A stretch of DNA of 64,000 nt, from the NCBI GenBank assembly GCA_017301995.1, contig JAFLEH010000002.1, positions 318,083 through 382,082 on the forward strand, in the 5' to 3' direction. The position numbers were made by a program, and so were the translations under genes. Positions within the stretch are counted from its first letter, which is position 1. Every line of letters begins with the position of its first letter. Shown piece by piece: positions 1-7,247 of the stretch. Below the pieces are notes generated by a model. The model had not been told where the DNA came from. It was given only the letters and a program-made list of their open reading frames with translations, and searched no databases. Origin of the DNA: Verrucomicrobiota bacterium. GTDB taxonomy: Bacteria; Verrucomicrobiota; Verrucomicrobiia; Verrucomicrobiales; Akkermansiaceae.

Positions 1-1
1 G

Positions 2-673
2 TCCACCAACGGGACCAAGCTCGACGGCGAGCGCCGCGAGGTGATCCAGCTCCGCAACGGGCTGTCGGTGAAACTCGGCGATGTGTCGTTTGATTTCCAA
101 TTGAGCGAGGAGGAACGCGAGGCGCTTTCGAGGGAGAAGCCGTTTGAGGAATCGCCGATCGTGCGTGAGGAGGAAAAGGAAGGCGAAGCGGAAGAAAAAC
201 CGAAGCAGGTCCGCCGGGCCGCGCCTCGCAAGCCGGTGGTGGTGGACACTTCCGAGGGTGGCGGCGGGTTCCTGATGTTCCTGCTTTTCCTGTTGTTCGC
301 GGGTATCGCGTTTTTCGCCGGGCTTTCGATCCGTTACTACAAGGACACGGGTGGCAGTTTGTTTGAGGCCATCCAGACCCGGAGCAAGACGCTGAAGTCC
401 AATCAGGATGCGGCCAAGTCCGTGCCCACTCCGGCGGATCCGGCTGCGGCTCCCGTCCCTGCGCCTGTTCCGACACCAACGCCTGTTCCGACACCAGCAC
501 CCGCCCCCGTTCCCGTTCCGGCACCGGAGCCTGTGCCTGCTCCCGCACCAGCGCCGGTTCCTGCTCCGGCACCGGAACCCGCTCCCGTGCCAGCACCCGC
601 CCCCGCTCCGGTTCCAACTCCTGAGCCCGCTCCCGCGCCTGCTCCGGCTCCGGCACCCGTGCCCGGACAATGA
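2..673 (+). CDS. FHA-domain membrane protein (5' end outside window)
   Basis: The reading frame is already open at base 2 and carries the end of a forkhead-associated domain: an STNGT motif followed by a 'V.L.NG..V.LGDV.F' strand pair, which is the phosphothreonine-binding fold's usual C-terminal signature. The start lies upstream of the window. After an acidic/Lys linker there is one transmembrane helix (about bases 265-330, very Phe/Leu rich) and then a long low-complexity tail of Pro-Ala-Pro-Val/Thr repeats reaching the stop. The domain would therefore face the cytoplasm and the Pro-rich tail the periplasm. FHA proteins normally read Ser/Thr-kinase phosphorylation; no kinase is visible here. 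The family call is good, the role unknown. Confidence 0.75.
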   Translation, partial: STNGTKLDGERREVIQLRNGLSVKLGDVSFDFQLSEEEREALSREKPFEESPIVREEEKEGEAEEKPKQVRRAAPRKPVVVDTSEGGGGFLMFLLFLLFAGIAFFAGLSIRYYKDTGGSLFEAIQTRSKTLKSNQDAAKSVPTPADPAAAPVPAPVPTPTPVPTPAPAPVPVPAPEPVPAPAPAPVPAPAPEPAPVPAPAPAPVPTPEPAPAPAPAPAPVPGQ

Positions 674-896
674 TGATGGTTTTGGAATCGCAGGATTGAG
701 GTGGATTTAGCCCAACGTGGGGCTCTGACAAAGGTGGCGCGCTCTCGATGAGAGCGCAGGAGAGTGAATGGAGAATGACCGATTGGGCGCGCCTCTCATT
801 CTCACCTCATTCGCGTGCGGCCCCGGCGGTGCCGCGCTACCTTGCATCCCATTCGCTCTCGCAAAGTTGGGGCGCTGCCTTTGCGGCTCCGGCGGA

Positions 897-1799
897 TCAG
901 AGTTTGCCCACTTTCCAGTATTTGGCGTGGGACCCTCCGGTGGGCAGGACGATTTCGGAAACGGCGGTGCTGGCGGTTAGAGTGGTGGCGGGTTGCCAGG
1001 ATTTGAGGTCGGTGGATTCGAGAATCTGATAGACGGTGCCCGGATTGGATTCCCAACGGAGCAGGAAACCCTGTTCAGTTAGACCGGAGGCCATCATCCG
1101 CGGGGCGGCGCTGTTCTGGTGGATGACGCCGATTGCCTCCAGATCGAACCCTCCCGAGCCGGTGGTGGGAGTGGGGTCGTAGATCGGGCGACTGGCGGAA
1201 TCCTTGGTAGCGCCATCGCCGATGATATCAACGATCCGGATGAAACGGACGTGCTGTTTGTCCAGCAAGGGCGAATCCGGCAGCGACGCCAGATCGAACG
1301 GCGTGCCGAACCCCGCGCGGTACTTTCCGGCGAATCCGTCGATCTCCGTGGGTTCAACCTCGCCGAACGGACCGACCGGTGATGTGGTTAGGGAAACGGT
1401 GGGAAAACGGAAATAGTGGACACCATCGCTGGAGACCTCGACGAACGCCAGTTCGAGAAACCAGTCGCTGATGGAATTTTCGAACACCGCGAAATCCGCG
1501 CCGGGAGCGTCGCGGACCGGGTCCGGGAAGGTCAGCGTGATGCGGCCGCCGTTGCCGAGGCAGACGATGTCATAGACCGAACCACTGGCCGGGCCGAGGG
1601 CCTTTGCCGGGGTTTGCCAGATCGCGTCCACGGCGGATCCCGGCTGATAGTCGGTATGGCCGGCCGCCCACGCGACGAACAGCGGGGAATCCATCGGGAT
1701 GGCGGTGGTGCCGGGCATGCCGGCGGCGTCCGGATAGGCCGCAGCCGCCGGTTGGGAGGCGAGGATGGCGATCGCAACAAGATGGATGTTAGAACGCAT
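897..1799 (-). CDS. Secreted surface protein of B12 uptake cassette
   Basis: A 300-residue protein with a signal peptide (residues 1-21, ending around AAA-Y). The middle (about 85-230) is a beta-rich domain with conserved-looking phrases such as LGNGGRITLTFPDP, GADFAVFEN and FVEVSSDGVHYFRF, which resemble the 'cell surface protein' family found next to BtuB-like receptors in Planctomycetes, Verrucomicrobia and Bacteroidetes. The last 60 residues look like a small beta domain ending in KYWKVGKL. Its start overlaps the end of the TonB receptor gene by 11 bp, so it is the last gene of the riboswitch-controlled operon. A role as extracytoplasmic B12-binding or receptor-accessory protein is inferred from context only. 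Confidence 0.75.
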   Translation of the reverse strand: MRSNIHLVAIAILASQPAAAAYPDAAGMPGTTAIPMDSPLFVAWAAGHTDYQPGSAVDAIWQTPAKALGPASGSVYDIVCLGNGGRITLTFPDPVRDAPGADFAVFENSISDWFLELAFVEVSSDGVHYFRFPTVSLTTSPVGPFGEVEPTEIDGFAGKYRAGFGTPFDLASLPDSPLLDKQHVRFIRIVDIIGDGATKDSASRPIYDPTPTTGSGGFDLEAIGVIHQNSAAPRMMASGLTEQGFLLRWESNPGTVYQILESTDLKSWQPATTLTASTAVSEIVLPTGGSHAKYWKVGKL

Positions 1800-3774
1800 G
1801 GCGGATGCCGAACTGGAATTGGCGGCCGGCGGCGGGATACCACAGGCCGGAGTATTTGAGGGTGGCGTAGCGTTCGTCCCACAGGTTCGCCACGCGGAAG
1901 TAGCAGGAGAAATTTTCGTTAGGCCGCCAGGTGAGCAGCAGGTTCATCACCGCGAACGAGGGCAGATCGGGCTGGGTGTTGTTGAAGTCGTTGCCCTCGA
2001 TGCAGGAACTCTGCCATTGGTGCTCGACCCCGACCCCCAACCAGTTCCAAGGGCGGTATTCGAGCAGCGTGCTCAACTGGTGGGCGGGCACCAGCGGGAT
2101 GCGGCCGCCATCGTAAGTGCCTTCGGTGAAGCGCGCGTCCACTCCGGCGTAGCGGACGGTGGCCGACCACTGGTCCGCCTGATAGGCCGCCTCGATTTCG
2201 CCGCCCAGGCGGCGGGTGTCGGCGAGGTTCACGTTGAGGTTTTGGGTATAGTCGTAGGCGATTTCCCCGTTGAGATACTGGGCGAAGGCGTTGGCCCGCA
2301 GCCGCCACGGGCCGCGGGTCCATTCGGCCCCGAGTTCCAGATTGTGGCCGGTTTCCGCGTGGAGTTGGTCGTTGAACGGCTGCGAAAGCGGAAACCCCTG
2401 ATAGGAAGCGATCTCGTCGATCGAGGGCAGCCGATAGAGCCGGTCATAACGCAGCCATGCGGTTAGATCGGCGCCGGGTTCCCACTTTCCGCCGAGCTGG
2501 AACGCGGTGTTGGTTTCGTCGGAGGAGCGGTCGAAGTTGAGCGTGGGATCGGCGGGTCGGCGGATGTTGCGCGCCGAGGCGTCGAGTGCGGACCACGCCG
2601 TTCTAACCGCCGCGTTGAGATGCCAGTCCTGCCAGGGTTCCCATTCGCCCGCCGCGAACAGGCTGAGCACCGTGCGGGTGAGATCGGCGGAGCCGGTGGC
2701 CCGCAGCCGCGCCATTTCGCGGTAGTTCGTGACGTCCAGCCAATCGGCGCGCAGCGCGAGTCCCTCCTCCGTGCTCCAGCCGCCGCCGGATTGCCGCAGA
2801 GTGGGGGAAAACGTCAGCGTGCTGAGGGTGTTGTCGGCGTGATAGCCGGGTCCCATGTTCCACTCCAGATCGCGGGATTGCCAACTGGCTGGCAGTTCGA
2901 GCGAGCCGAGCGCGCCGGTTTCCAGTGTGGCTCCAAAATCCGCTCTAACCGTCTCCTGCGAGCTGCCGTATTGGTCGGCGAACGGTCCCGAATAGACCGA
3001 CTGCCGCGGTTTGGTTAGATACTGCGTGGTGGTCAGCGGCCCGGGAAACCGTCCGTCCTGGGTGCCCCAGGAAAGCGCGCCGCTGAGTTCCAACAATGGC
3101 GAAATCCGGTGGCTCCATCCGGCGGCGATGGTTTCGGTTTCCGATGCGGAATTGTCGCGCCAGCCATCGGTTTGATTGAACTCGGCGTCGAGCGTGAGCT
3201 TGTGGCCGTCGCGGTTCATCGCCTGGCTTACTCTTGTTAGCAACCATCCATCCGATCCTGTCGCGAGTTCGATGCCCAGGGTTGGCTCGTTGGTCGGTTG
3301 TTTGGTCACGATGTTGATCACACCGCCGACCGCCTGATCGCCGAAGCGCGCGGTTTGGCTGCCGCGGAGGATTTCCACGCGGGCCACGCGGGCCAGCGGG
3401 ATTTCCTGGAGATTCGCGGCAGCCATGTCCGGGCGGTTGATCGGTTTTCCATCGATCAGAACAAGCGTGCGGCTGGCGGAATTCTCGCCGAACCCGCGCA
3501 TGCTGATTGAACCGCGGGACGGGTCGCCGGTGGGGCTTGTCAGACGAAGTCCGCCGCGGGTTTCCAACAGCTCGCCGAGCGAGCGCGAACCGGACTCCGC
3601 CACCTGCTTTTCATCGATCACCGTGGCGTTGCCGGAGAAATGCTCCGGCAACACCGAACCGCGGAGCGCCGTCACCACCAGCGGTGGCATTTCCCGGTCG
3701 GTTTCCGCCCGGAGTGGGGCGGTTCCCGGACCGAGGGCTGCCAGCGCGAAGGCGGTGAGCGGCAGGCGGGTCAT
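1789..3774 (-). CDS. btuB: TonB-dependent outer-membrane receptor, BtuB-type (cobalamin)
   Basis: A 661-residue TonB-dependent receptor. It has a signal peptide (about 1-23), a TonB-box-like MPPLVVTA segment, a plug domain (about 40-150) with the typical IDGKPI, EILRGSQTARFGDQAVGGVINIVTK phrases, and a C-terminal beta barrel of about 500 residues ending in an aromatic F (QFGIRHAF), as expected for BAM-assembled barrels. The start codon overlaps the stop of the DUF4465 gene (ATGA-type overlap at 3771-3774), showing translational coupling. The cobalamin riboswitch upstream of the operon makes corrinoid the likely substrate; plug and barrel length also fit BtuB. Confidence 0.88.
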   Translation of the reverse strand: MTRLPLTAFALAALGPGTAPLRAETDREMPPLVVTALRGSVLPEHFSGNATVIDEKQVAESGSRSLGELLETRGGLRLTSPTGDPSRGSISMRGFGENSASRTLVLIDGKPINRPDMAAANLQEIPLARVARVEILRGSQTARFGDQAVGGVINIVTKQPTNEPTLGIELATGSDGWLLTRVSQAMNRDGHKLTLDAEFNQTDGWRDNSASETETIAAGWSHRISPLLELSGALSWGTQDGRFPGPLTTTQYLTKPRQSVYSGPFADQYGSSQETVRADFGATLETGALGSLELPASWQSRDLEWNMGPGYHADNTLSTLTFSPTLRQSGGGWSTEEGLALRADWLDVTNYREMARLRATGSADLTRTVLSLFAAGEWEPWQDWHLNAAVRTAWSALDASARNIRRPADPTLNFDRSSDETNTAFQLGGKWEPGADLTAWLRYDRLYRLPSIDEIASYQGFPLSQPFNDQLHAETGHNLELGAEWTRGPWRLRANAFAQYLNGEIAYDYTQNLNVNLADTRRLGGEIEAAYQADQWSATVRYAGVDARFTEGTYDGGRIPLVPAHQLSTLLEYRPWNWLGVGVEHQWQSSCIEGNDFNNTQPDLPSFAVMNLLLTWRPNENFSCYFRVANLWDERYATLKYSGLWYPAAGRQFQFGIRHAF

Positions 3775-4595
3775 TTTGATAGGTATCGGACGATGGCTTG
3801 ATTCGTGCGATGTCCGCGGCTGCGGCGGAGCAATCCGAGACCGCCGAGTGCGGCCAGGCCGAGCGCCGACGATTCCGGCACCGCGAGATTGTCCATGGCA
3901 AAGTAGGAAGGAGTGTTCATCCCGAACATGCCGTTGTCGGATGAACTCATGGTGAAGCGGATCTCATCCACGGTGCCGAGGGCGGAGAAATCGACGTGCG
4001 TCCACGTGTTGAGAATATAGTCCTGCGAGTTGTCGGCAAAGCGGTAGTCCGCCAGGTAGATCGTGGTGTTGGCGGTGGCAAGGTTATTGAAGTAACCGGT
4101 GATGGTGAGCAGCAGATAGTCCGGATCATTGCCGGTATCGCCGCCGAATTTCTTGCTGACGCCCGGGGTTCCGTTCAGCATGTCCAGAGCGGGGTAGGTG
4201 ATGTTGGTGAAATCCGCACCGAGTCCGGTCATGCTGGTGGCGGTCATGAAGGAGATCCGGGTGCCTTCCGGATTGAAAAACGCATCCACATATCCGACCG
4301 CGAAGTTGGCCGAGCCTCCCGCACCGCTTCCGGCGTAGGAGCTGTATTGGTTTCCGTAGCCGGTGGTGACGGTGTCGGTTTTGTTGGAGACGGCGAAGCC
4401 GCTCCACGAGGTCACTCCGCCGCCCCAGTCGGTGAAACTGTTCGAGTGGGTGACTCCCGCGGCGGAGTAGGGGGTGTTGTTGATGTAGCCCTGGCCGCCG
4501 AGGTTCGCATCCTCGTAGGTGATGGTGGTTGCGGCGTGGGCGGAGACGGACAATGCCGCGGCAAGCGCGGCCCGGCAGGTGTTGTATCGGATCAT
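3771..4595 (-). CDS. DUF4465 (BtuH-like) PEP-CTERM protein
   Basis: I chose the start at 4595 because it gives a clean signal peptide (about 1-21, ending SAHA). The mature part has hallmarks of DUF4465: FTDWGGG, WSGFAVSNKTDT, TGYGNQYSSYAGSGAGG, and a C-terminal WTHVDFSALGTVDEIRFTMSSSD block. The C-terminus is a PEP-CTERM sorting signal: VPE, a hydrophobic helix with GLAALGGLGLL, then RRSRG. DUF4465 proteins of Bacteroides are, to my recollection, in the BtuH family of surface cobalamin-binding proteins. Here the protein is first gene after a B12 riboswitch and directly upstream of the TonB receptor, which fits that role. Cell-surface attachment through PEP-CTERM instead of a lipid anchor is notable. 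Confidence 0.85.
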   Translation of the reverse strand: MIRYNTCRAALAAALSVSAHAATTITYEDANLGGQGYINNTPYSAAGVTHSNSFTDWGGGVTSWSGFAVSNKTDTVTTGYGNQYSSYAGSGAGGSANFAVGYVDAFFNPEGTRISFMTATSMTGLGADFTNITYPALDMLNGTPGVSKKFGGDTGNDPDYLLLTITGYFNNLATANTTIYLADYRFADNSQDYILNTWTHVDFSALGTVDEIRFTMSSSDNGMFGMNTPSYFAMDNLAVPESSALGLAALGGLGLLRRSRGHRTNQAIVRYLSK

Positions 4596-4729
4596 GATGT
4601 GTGTTGTGGTGTCAGGTTCTAACCGAGCCATGAGAACCAGCACCGGTCACCGGGATTTCACCCCCGAATTTCCGATCCCGATCTCGTCACCCCTCTTTCG
4701 CGGAAGGGCCATGTCACACCGGGCACCTC

Positions 4730-4957
4730 GGCAGTGCCGGCGAGGACGAGCGTTGCGGGCGAAGTATTCGGGCTTCCGGCTATGGCGGAGACTTGGTTAG
4801 AGTCCTCGCCGCCGCCCTTCCGCCTTCACCCCTCCTGCCCTTTGGGGACACACGAGGGATTGGGATGTGGAGTGGCGTCGCCGGTTACCGCTGCGCGACA
4901 GCTCCGGAGTTTCACCGGATTCCATGCGCCCGTAACAGGTCATCGGGATTGAGAGTG
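4730..4957 (-). promoter_or_regulatory. Cobalamin (B12) riboswitch
   Basis: Read on the minus strand, this stretch contains the defining core of the cobalamin aptamer: an AATCCGGTGAAACTCCGG stem (4902-4922), then GAGCTGTCGCGCAGCGGTAA, then a GCCAC element, and about 80 bases later a B12-box-like segment TAGCCGGAAGCCCGA (about 4766-4782) followed by CGCCCGCAACGCTCGTCCTCG, the usual 3' pairing region. It lies about 135 bases upstream of the DUF4465 start, in the right orientation to control the three-gene uptake cassette. Outer boundaries are approximate. Confidence 0.92.
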
Positions 4958-5094
4958 GCGTTCGTCCGGCCGACCGGCAAGGAAAATTTTCCCGTCGGGT
5001 GAAATTGCGGTACATCCGGGGACATGGGCATGCTGGCTGGGGCCGGCGGGCGGGGCCGGATTGCCGCAATTCCGCACGAAATCGGGCGGAAGTC

Positions 5095-5123
5095 TTGACG
5101 TTGCGGGCGCGGAGGGCTATCGG
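5095..5123 (+). promoter_or_regulatory. Possible sigma-70-like promoter of opgG
   Basis: TTGACG (5095-5100), a 17-base spacer and TATCGG (5118-5123). The -10 match is weak. If used, transcription would begin at or just before the GTG at 5130, giving a leaderless or nearly leaderless message. Confidence 0.35.
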
Positions 5124-5129
5124 TCCGGT

Positions 5130-6680
5130 GTGTCACCGACTCATTTCAGTGTCGTATTTTCCCTTGTGTTGACCGGTTTTGGCGCCGCCCAGACCTGGCA
5201 GCGCGAGACTGTGGATTTCGCGGCGATCCAAAGCCGGGCGAAGGATTTGGCGAACAAACCCTACGAAGCGCCGGATTCCTCAAAGTTGCCGGACTGGATG
5301 AAGCAGCTCACCTACGACCAATACCGCGACATCCGGTTCAATCCGGATCTCGCGTTGTGGAGTGGCGACGAAAGCCCTTTCCGCGCGATGTTTTTCCATC
5401 CGGGCTATCTTTTCCGCGAGCCGGTGGGGATCAACGAGTTCACCGCCACGCATGTCCAGCGCGTCCGCTCGACGGACGGATTCTTCAACTATGGAAAGCT
5501 GGTGGCCGACCGCGGCGATTTTCCGACCGACTGCGGGTTCGCCGGGTTCAAGCTGCTGGCGAGCATGAACAATCCGTCGGTGATCGATGAGATGATCGTG
5601 CTTCAGGGAGCGAGTTACTGGCGGGCGCTCGGCAAGGGGCAGCGCTACGGGCTATCCTCCCGTGGTCTGGCGGTGGACACCGGGGTGGAAGGCGGTGAGG
5701 AGGAGTTCCCGCTGTTCCGGGAGTTTTGGTTGGGTAAACCCGCGAAGGGTGACACGGCCGCGACGTTCTACGCGTTGTTGGATGGACCGTCCTACTGCGG
5801 CGCCTACGCGTTTCGGGTCGAGCCCGGCGCCGACACGATGGTCACGGTCAACGCGGTTCTGTTCGCCCGCAAGGCGGTGCGGCGGTTAGGGATCGCGCCG
5901 ATGTCCAGCATGTTCTGGTTCGGTGAAAACTCGCGGCGCCGGTTTGACGACTACCGGCCCGAGGTTCACGACTCCGACGGCCTGGTGATCCGGACCGGTT
6001 CCGGCGAGCGGATCTGGCGGCCGCTGGTCAATGACACGGGGCGGCTGGAGTTCAGCTTCTTCAAGATGGACAAGTGCGAGGGTTTCGGGCTGCTGCAGCG
6101 TGACAGGCGCTTCGCGGCATTCGAGGATGGCGAGGCGGATTATCATCTGCGGCCGTCGTTGTGGATAGAGCCGACTTCCGACTGGGGTGCCGGGCGTGTT
6201 GTTCTGATGGAGATTCCCACCGAAAACGAATTGTCGGATAACGTGGTGGCGTTGTGGGAACCCGCGACGACCCCCCAGCCGGGTGATCGCGTGGAGTTTT
6301 CCTATCGCCAGCACTGGACGATGGCGGACAATCCGTCGCAGGCCGCCGCGCGGGTGGTGGCGACCCGCACGGGTGTCCACAAATGGCAGCCGGAACAGCG
6401 CACGGTGATCGTTGAGTTTGCCGGCGACGCGCTGGACAAGCTCGACGAAAAGCAGCCGGAGCCGCTGGTGGAAATGTTGGGCGAGGCCGCGGCAAAGGCG
6501 AAGATCCAGGGTGTGGCGGTGCAGCGGATGGAACCCGGCCATTGGCGGCTGGCATTCCAGATCGCTCCCGCCGCCGAGGGCGGCAAACTCGCGGACGTTG
6601 GACCGCTCGAGCTGCGTGCCTGTCTGAAACACGGTGAAGATTATCTAACTGAAACATGGTCGTATCGTATCATCCCCTAG
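5130..6680 (+). CDS. opgG: Periplasmic glucan biosynthesis protein OpgG (MdoG)
   Basis: About 516 residues, the usual size of OpgG/OpgD. I chose the GTG at 5130 because it is directly followed by a short signal peptide (FSVVFSLVLTGFGAAQ); the upstream in-frame extension looks non-coding. OpgG hallmarks include LTYDQYRDIRFNPDLALW near residue 55, FHPGYLF, GFAGFKLLASMN, FWLGKPAKG, and SMFWFGENSRRRFDDYRPEVHDSDGL near residue 270. OpgG acts in the periplasm, probably adding branches to the linear beta-1,2-glucan backbone made by OpgH. It overlaps the next gene by 25 bp and is part of an opgG-X-opgH operon. Confidence 0.92.
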   Translation: MSPTHFSVVFSLVLTGFGAAQTWQRETVDFAAIQSRAKDLANKPYEAPDSSKLPDWMKQLTYDQYRDIRFNPDLALWSGDESPFRAMFFHPGYLFREPVGINEFTATHVQRVRSTDGFFNYGKLVADRGDFPTDCGFAGFKLLASMNNPSVIDEMIVLQGASYWRALGKGQRYGLSSRGLAVDTGVEGGEEEFPLFREFWLGKPAKGDTAATFYALLDGPSYCGAYAFRVEPGADTMVTVNAVLFARKAVRRLGIAPMSSMFWFGENSRRRFDDYRPEVHDSDGLVIRTGSGERIWRPLVNDTGRLEFSFFKMDKCEGFGLLQRDRRFAAFEDGEADYHLRPSLWIEPTSDWGAGRVVLMEIPTENELSDNVVALWEPATTPQPGDRVEFSYRQHWTMADNPSQAAARVVATRTGVHKWQPEQRTVIVEFAGDALDKLDEKQPEPLVEMLGEAAAKAKIQGVAVQRMEPGHWRLAFQIAPAAEGGKLADVGPLELRACLKHGEDYLTETWSYRIIP

Positions 6681-7243
6681 AGACGCCCACACCGCTGAGC
6701 GAAGCGGAGCTTGAGGAGTGGGAAGAGGCCTACGCGGCCGTGGAGGCGTATTTCCAGGCGCTCCGGATCAAGAACCGCCTGTTGGTGGCGGAGTTGGTCC
6801 GCAAGGTGCTGTGGCGGGCGTCGGAGCGCAGGGCGAAGGAACCGAAATGTTCGGCGCGCGAGTTGGCGGTGGAAGAGGCGCTGGCGGAAATCGCGGCTTG
6901 GACGCAAACCGTGTTGGACGAACCGCTGGAGCACAGCCGGATGGCGGCTCGCGGTCGGCTGGCGCTGCTGTTGACCGGCATGCCCGACAAATGGCAGGGC
7001 GTGTTTCTAACGCCGCCGCCGTGGCCGCCGGCGTTTGTCGAGGCGATGCGCAGCGCCTATCTGGCGTCGGCGCCGAATTTTGCCGGGCTGCCGATGGTGG
7101 CGCGGCCGCTGGAGCTGAACGTGTTCGGCAGCGGCGCGGCGCAGTGGTGGGATACCATGGATCGCCGGCCCATCATGCGGATCATGTTCACCCTGGTGCT
7201 GCTGGCGGTGGTCGCGGCGGCCGTTTGGTCCATCTATTTCTAA
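6656..7243 (+). CDS. Membrane protein between opgG and opgH
   Basis: A 195-residue protein of unknown family. Most of it is soluble, acidic/helical and rich in Ala, Glu and Arg (residues 1-165). It contains a LPMVARPLELNVF phrase and ends in a single transmembrane helix (about 172-193, IMRIMFTLVLLAVVAAAVWSIYF), so it is probably a tail-anchored inner-membrane protein. Its start overlaps the end of opgG by 25 bp and its stop is 4 bp before opgH, so all three are surely co-transcribed. OpgH here lacks the long cytoplasmic N-terminal region present in proteobacterial OpgH; this protein may supply that region as a separate polypeptide, which is inference from position and topology. Confidence 0.8.
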   Translation: MVVSYHPLETPTPLSEAELEEWEEAYAAVEAYFQALRIKNRLLVAELVRKVLWRASERRAKEPKCSARELAVEEALAEIAAWTQTVLDEPLEHSRMAARGRLALLLTGMPDKWQGVFLTPPPWPPAFVEAMRSAYLASAPNFAGLPMVARPLELNVFGSGAAQWWDTMDRRPIMRIMFTLVLLAVVAAAVWSIYF

Positions 7244-7247
7244 CATC

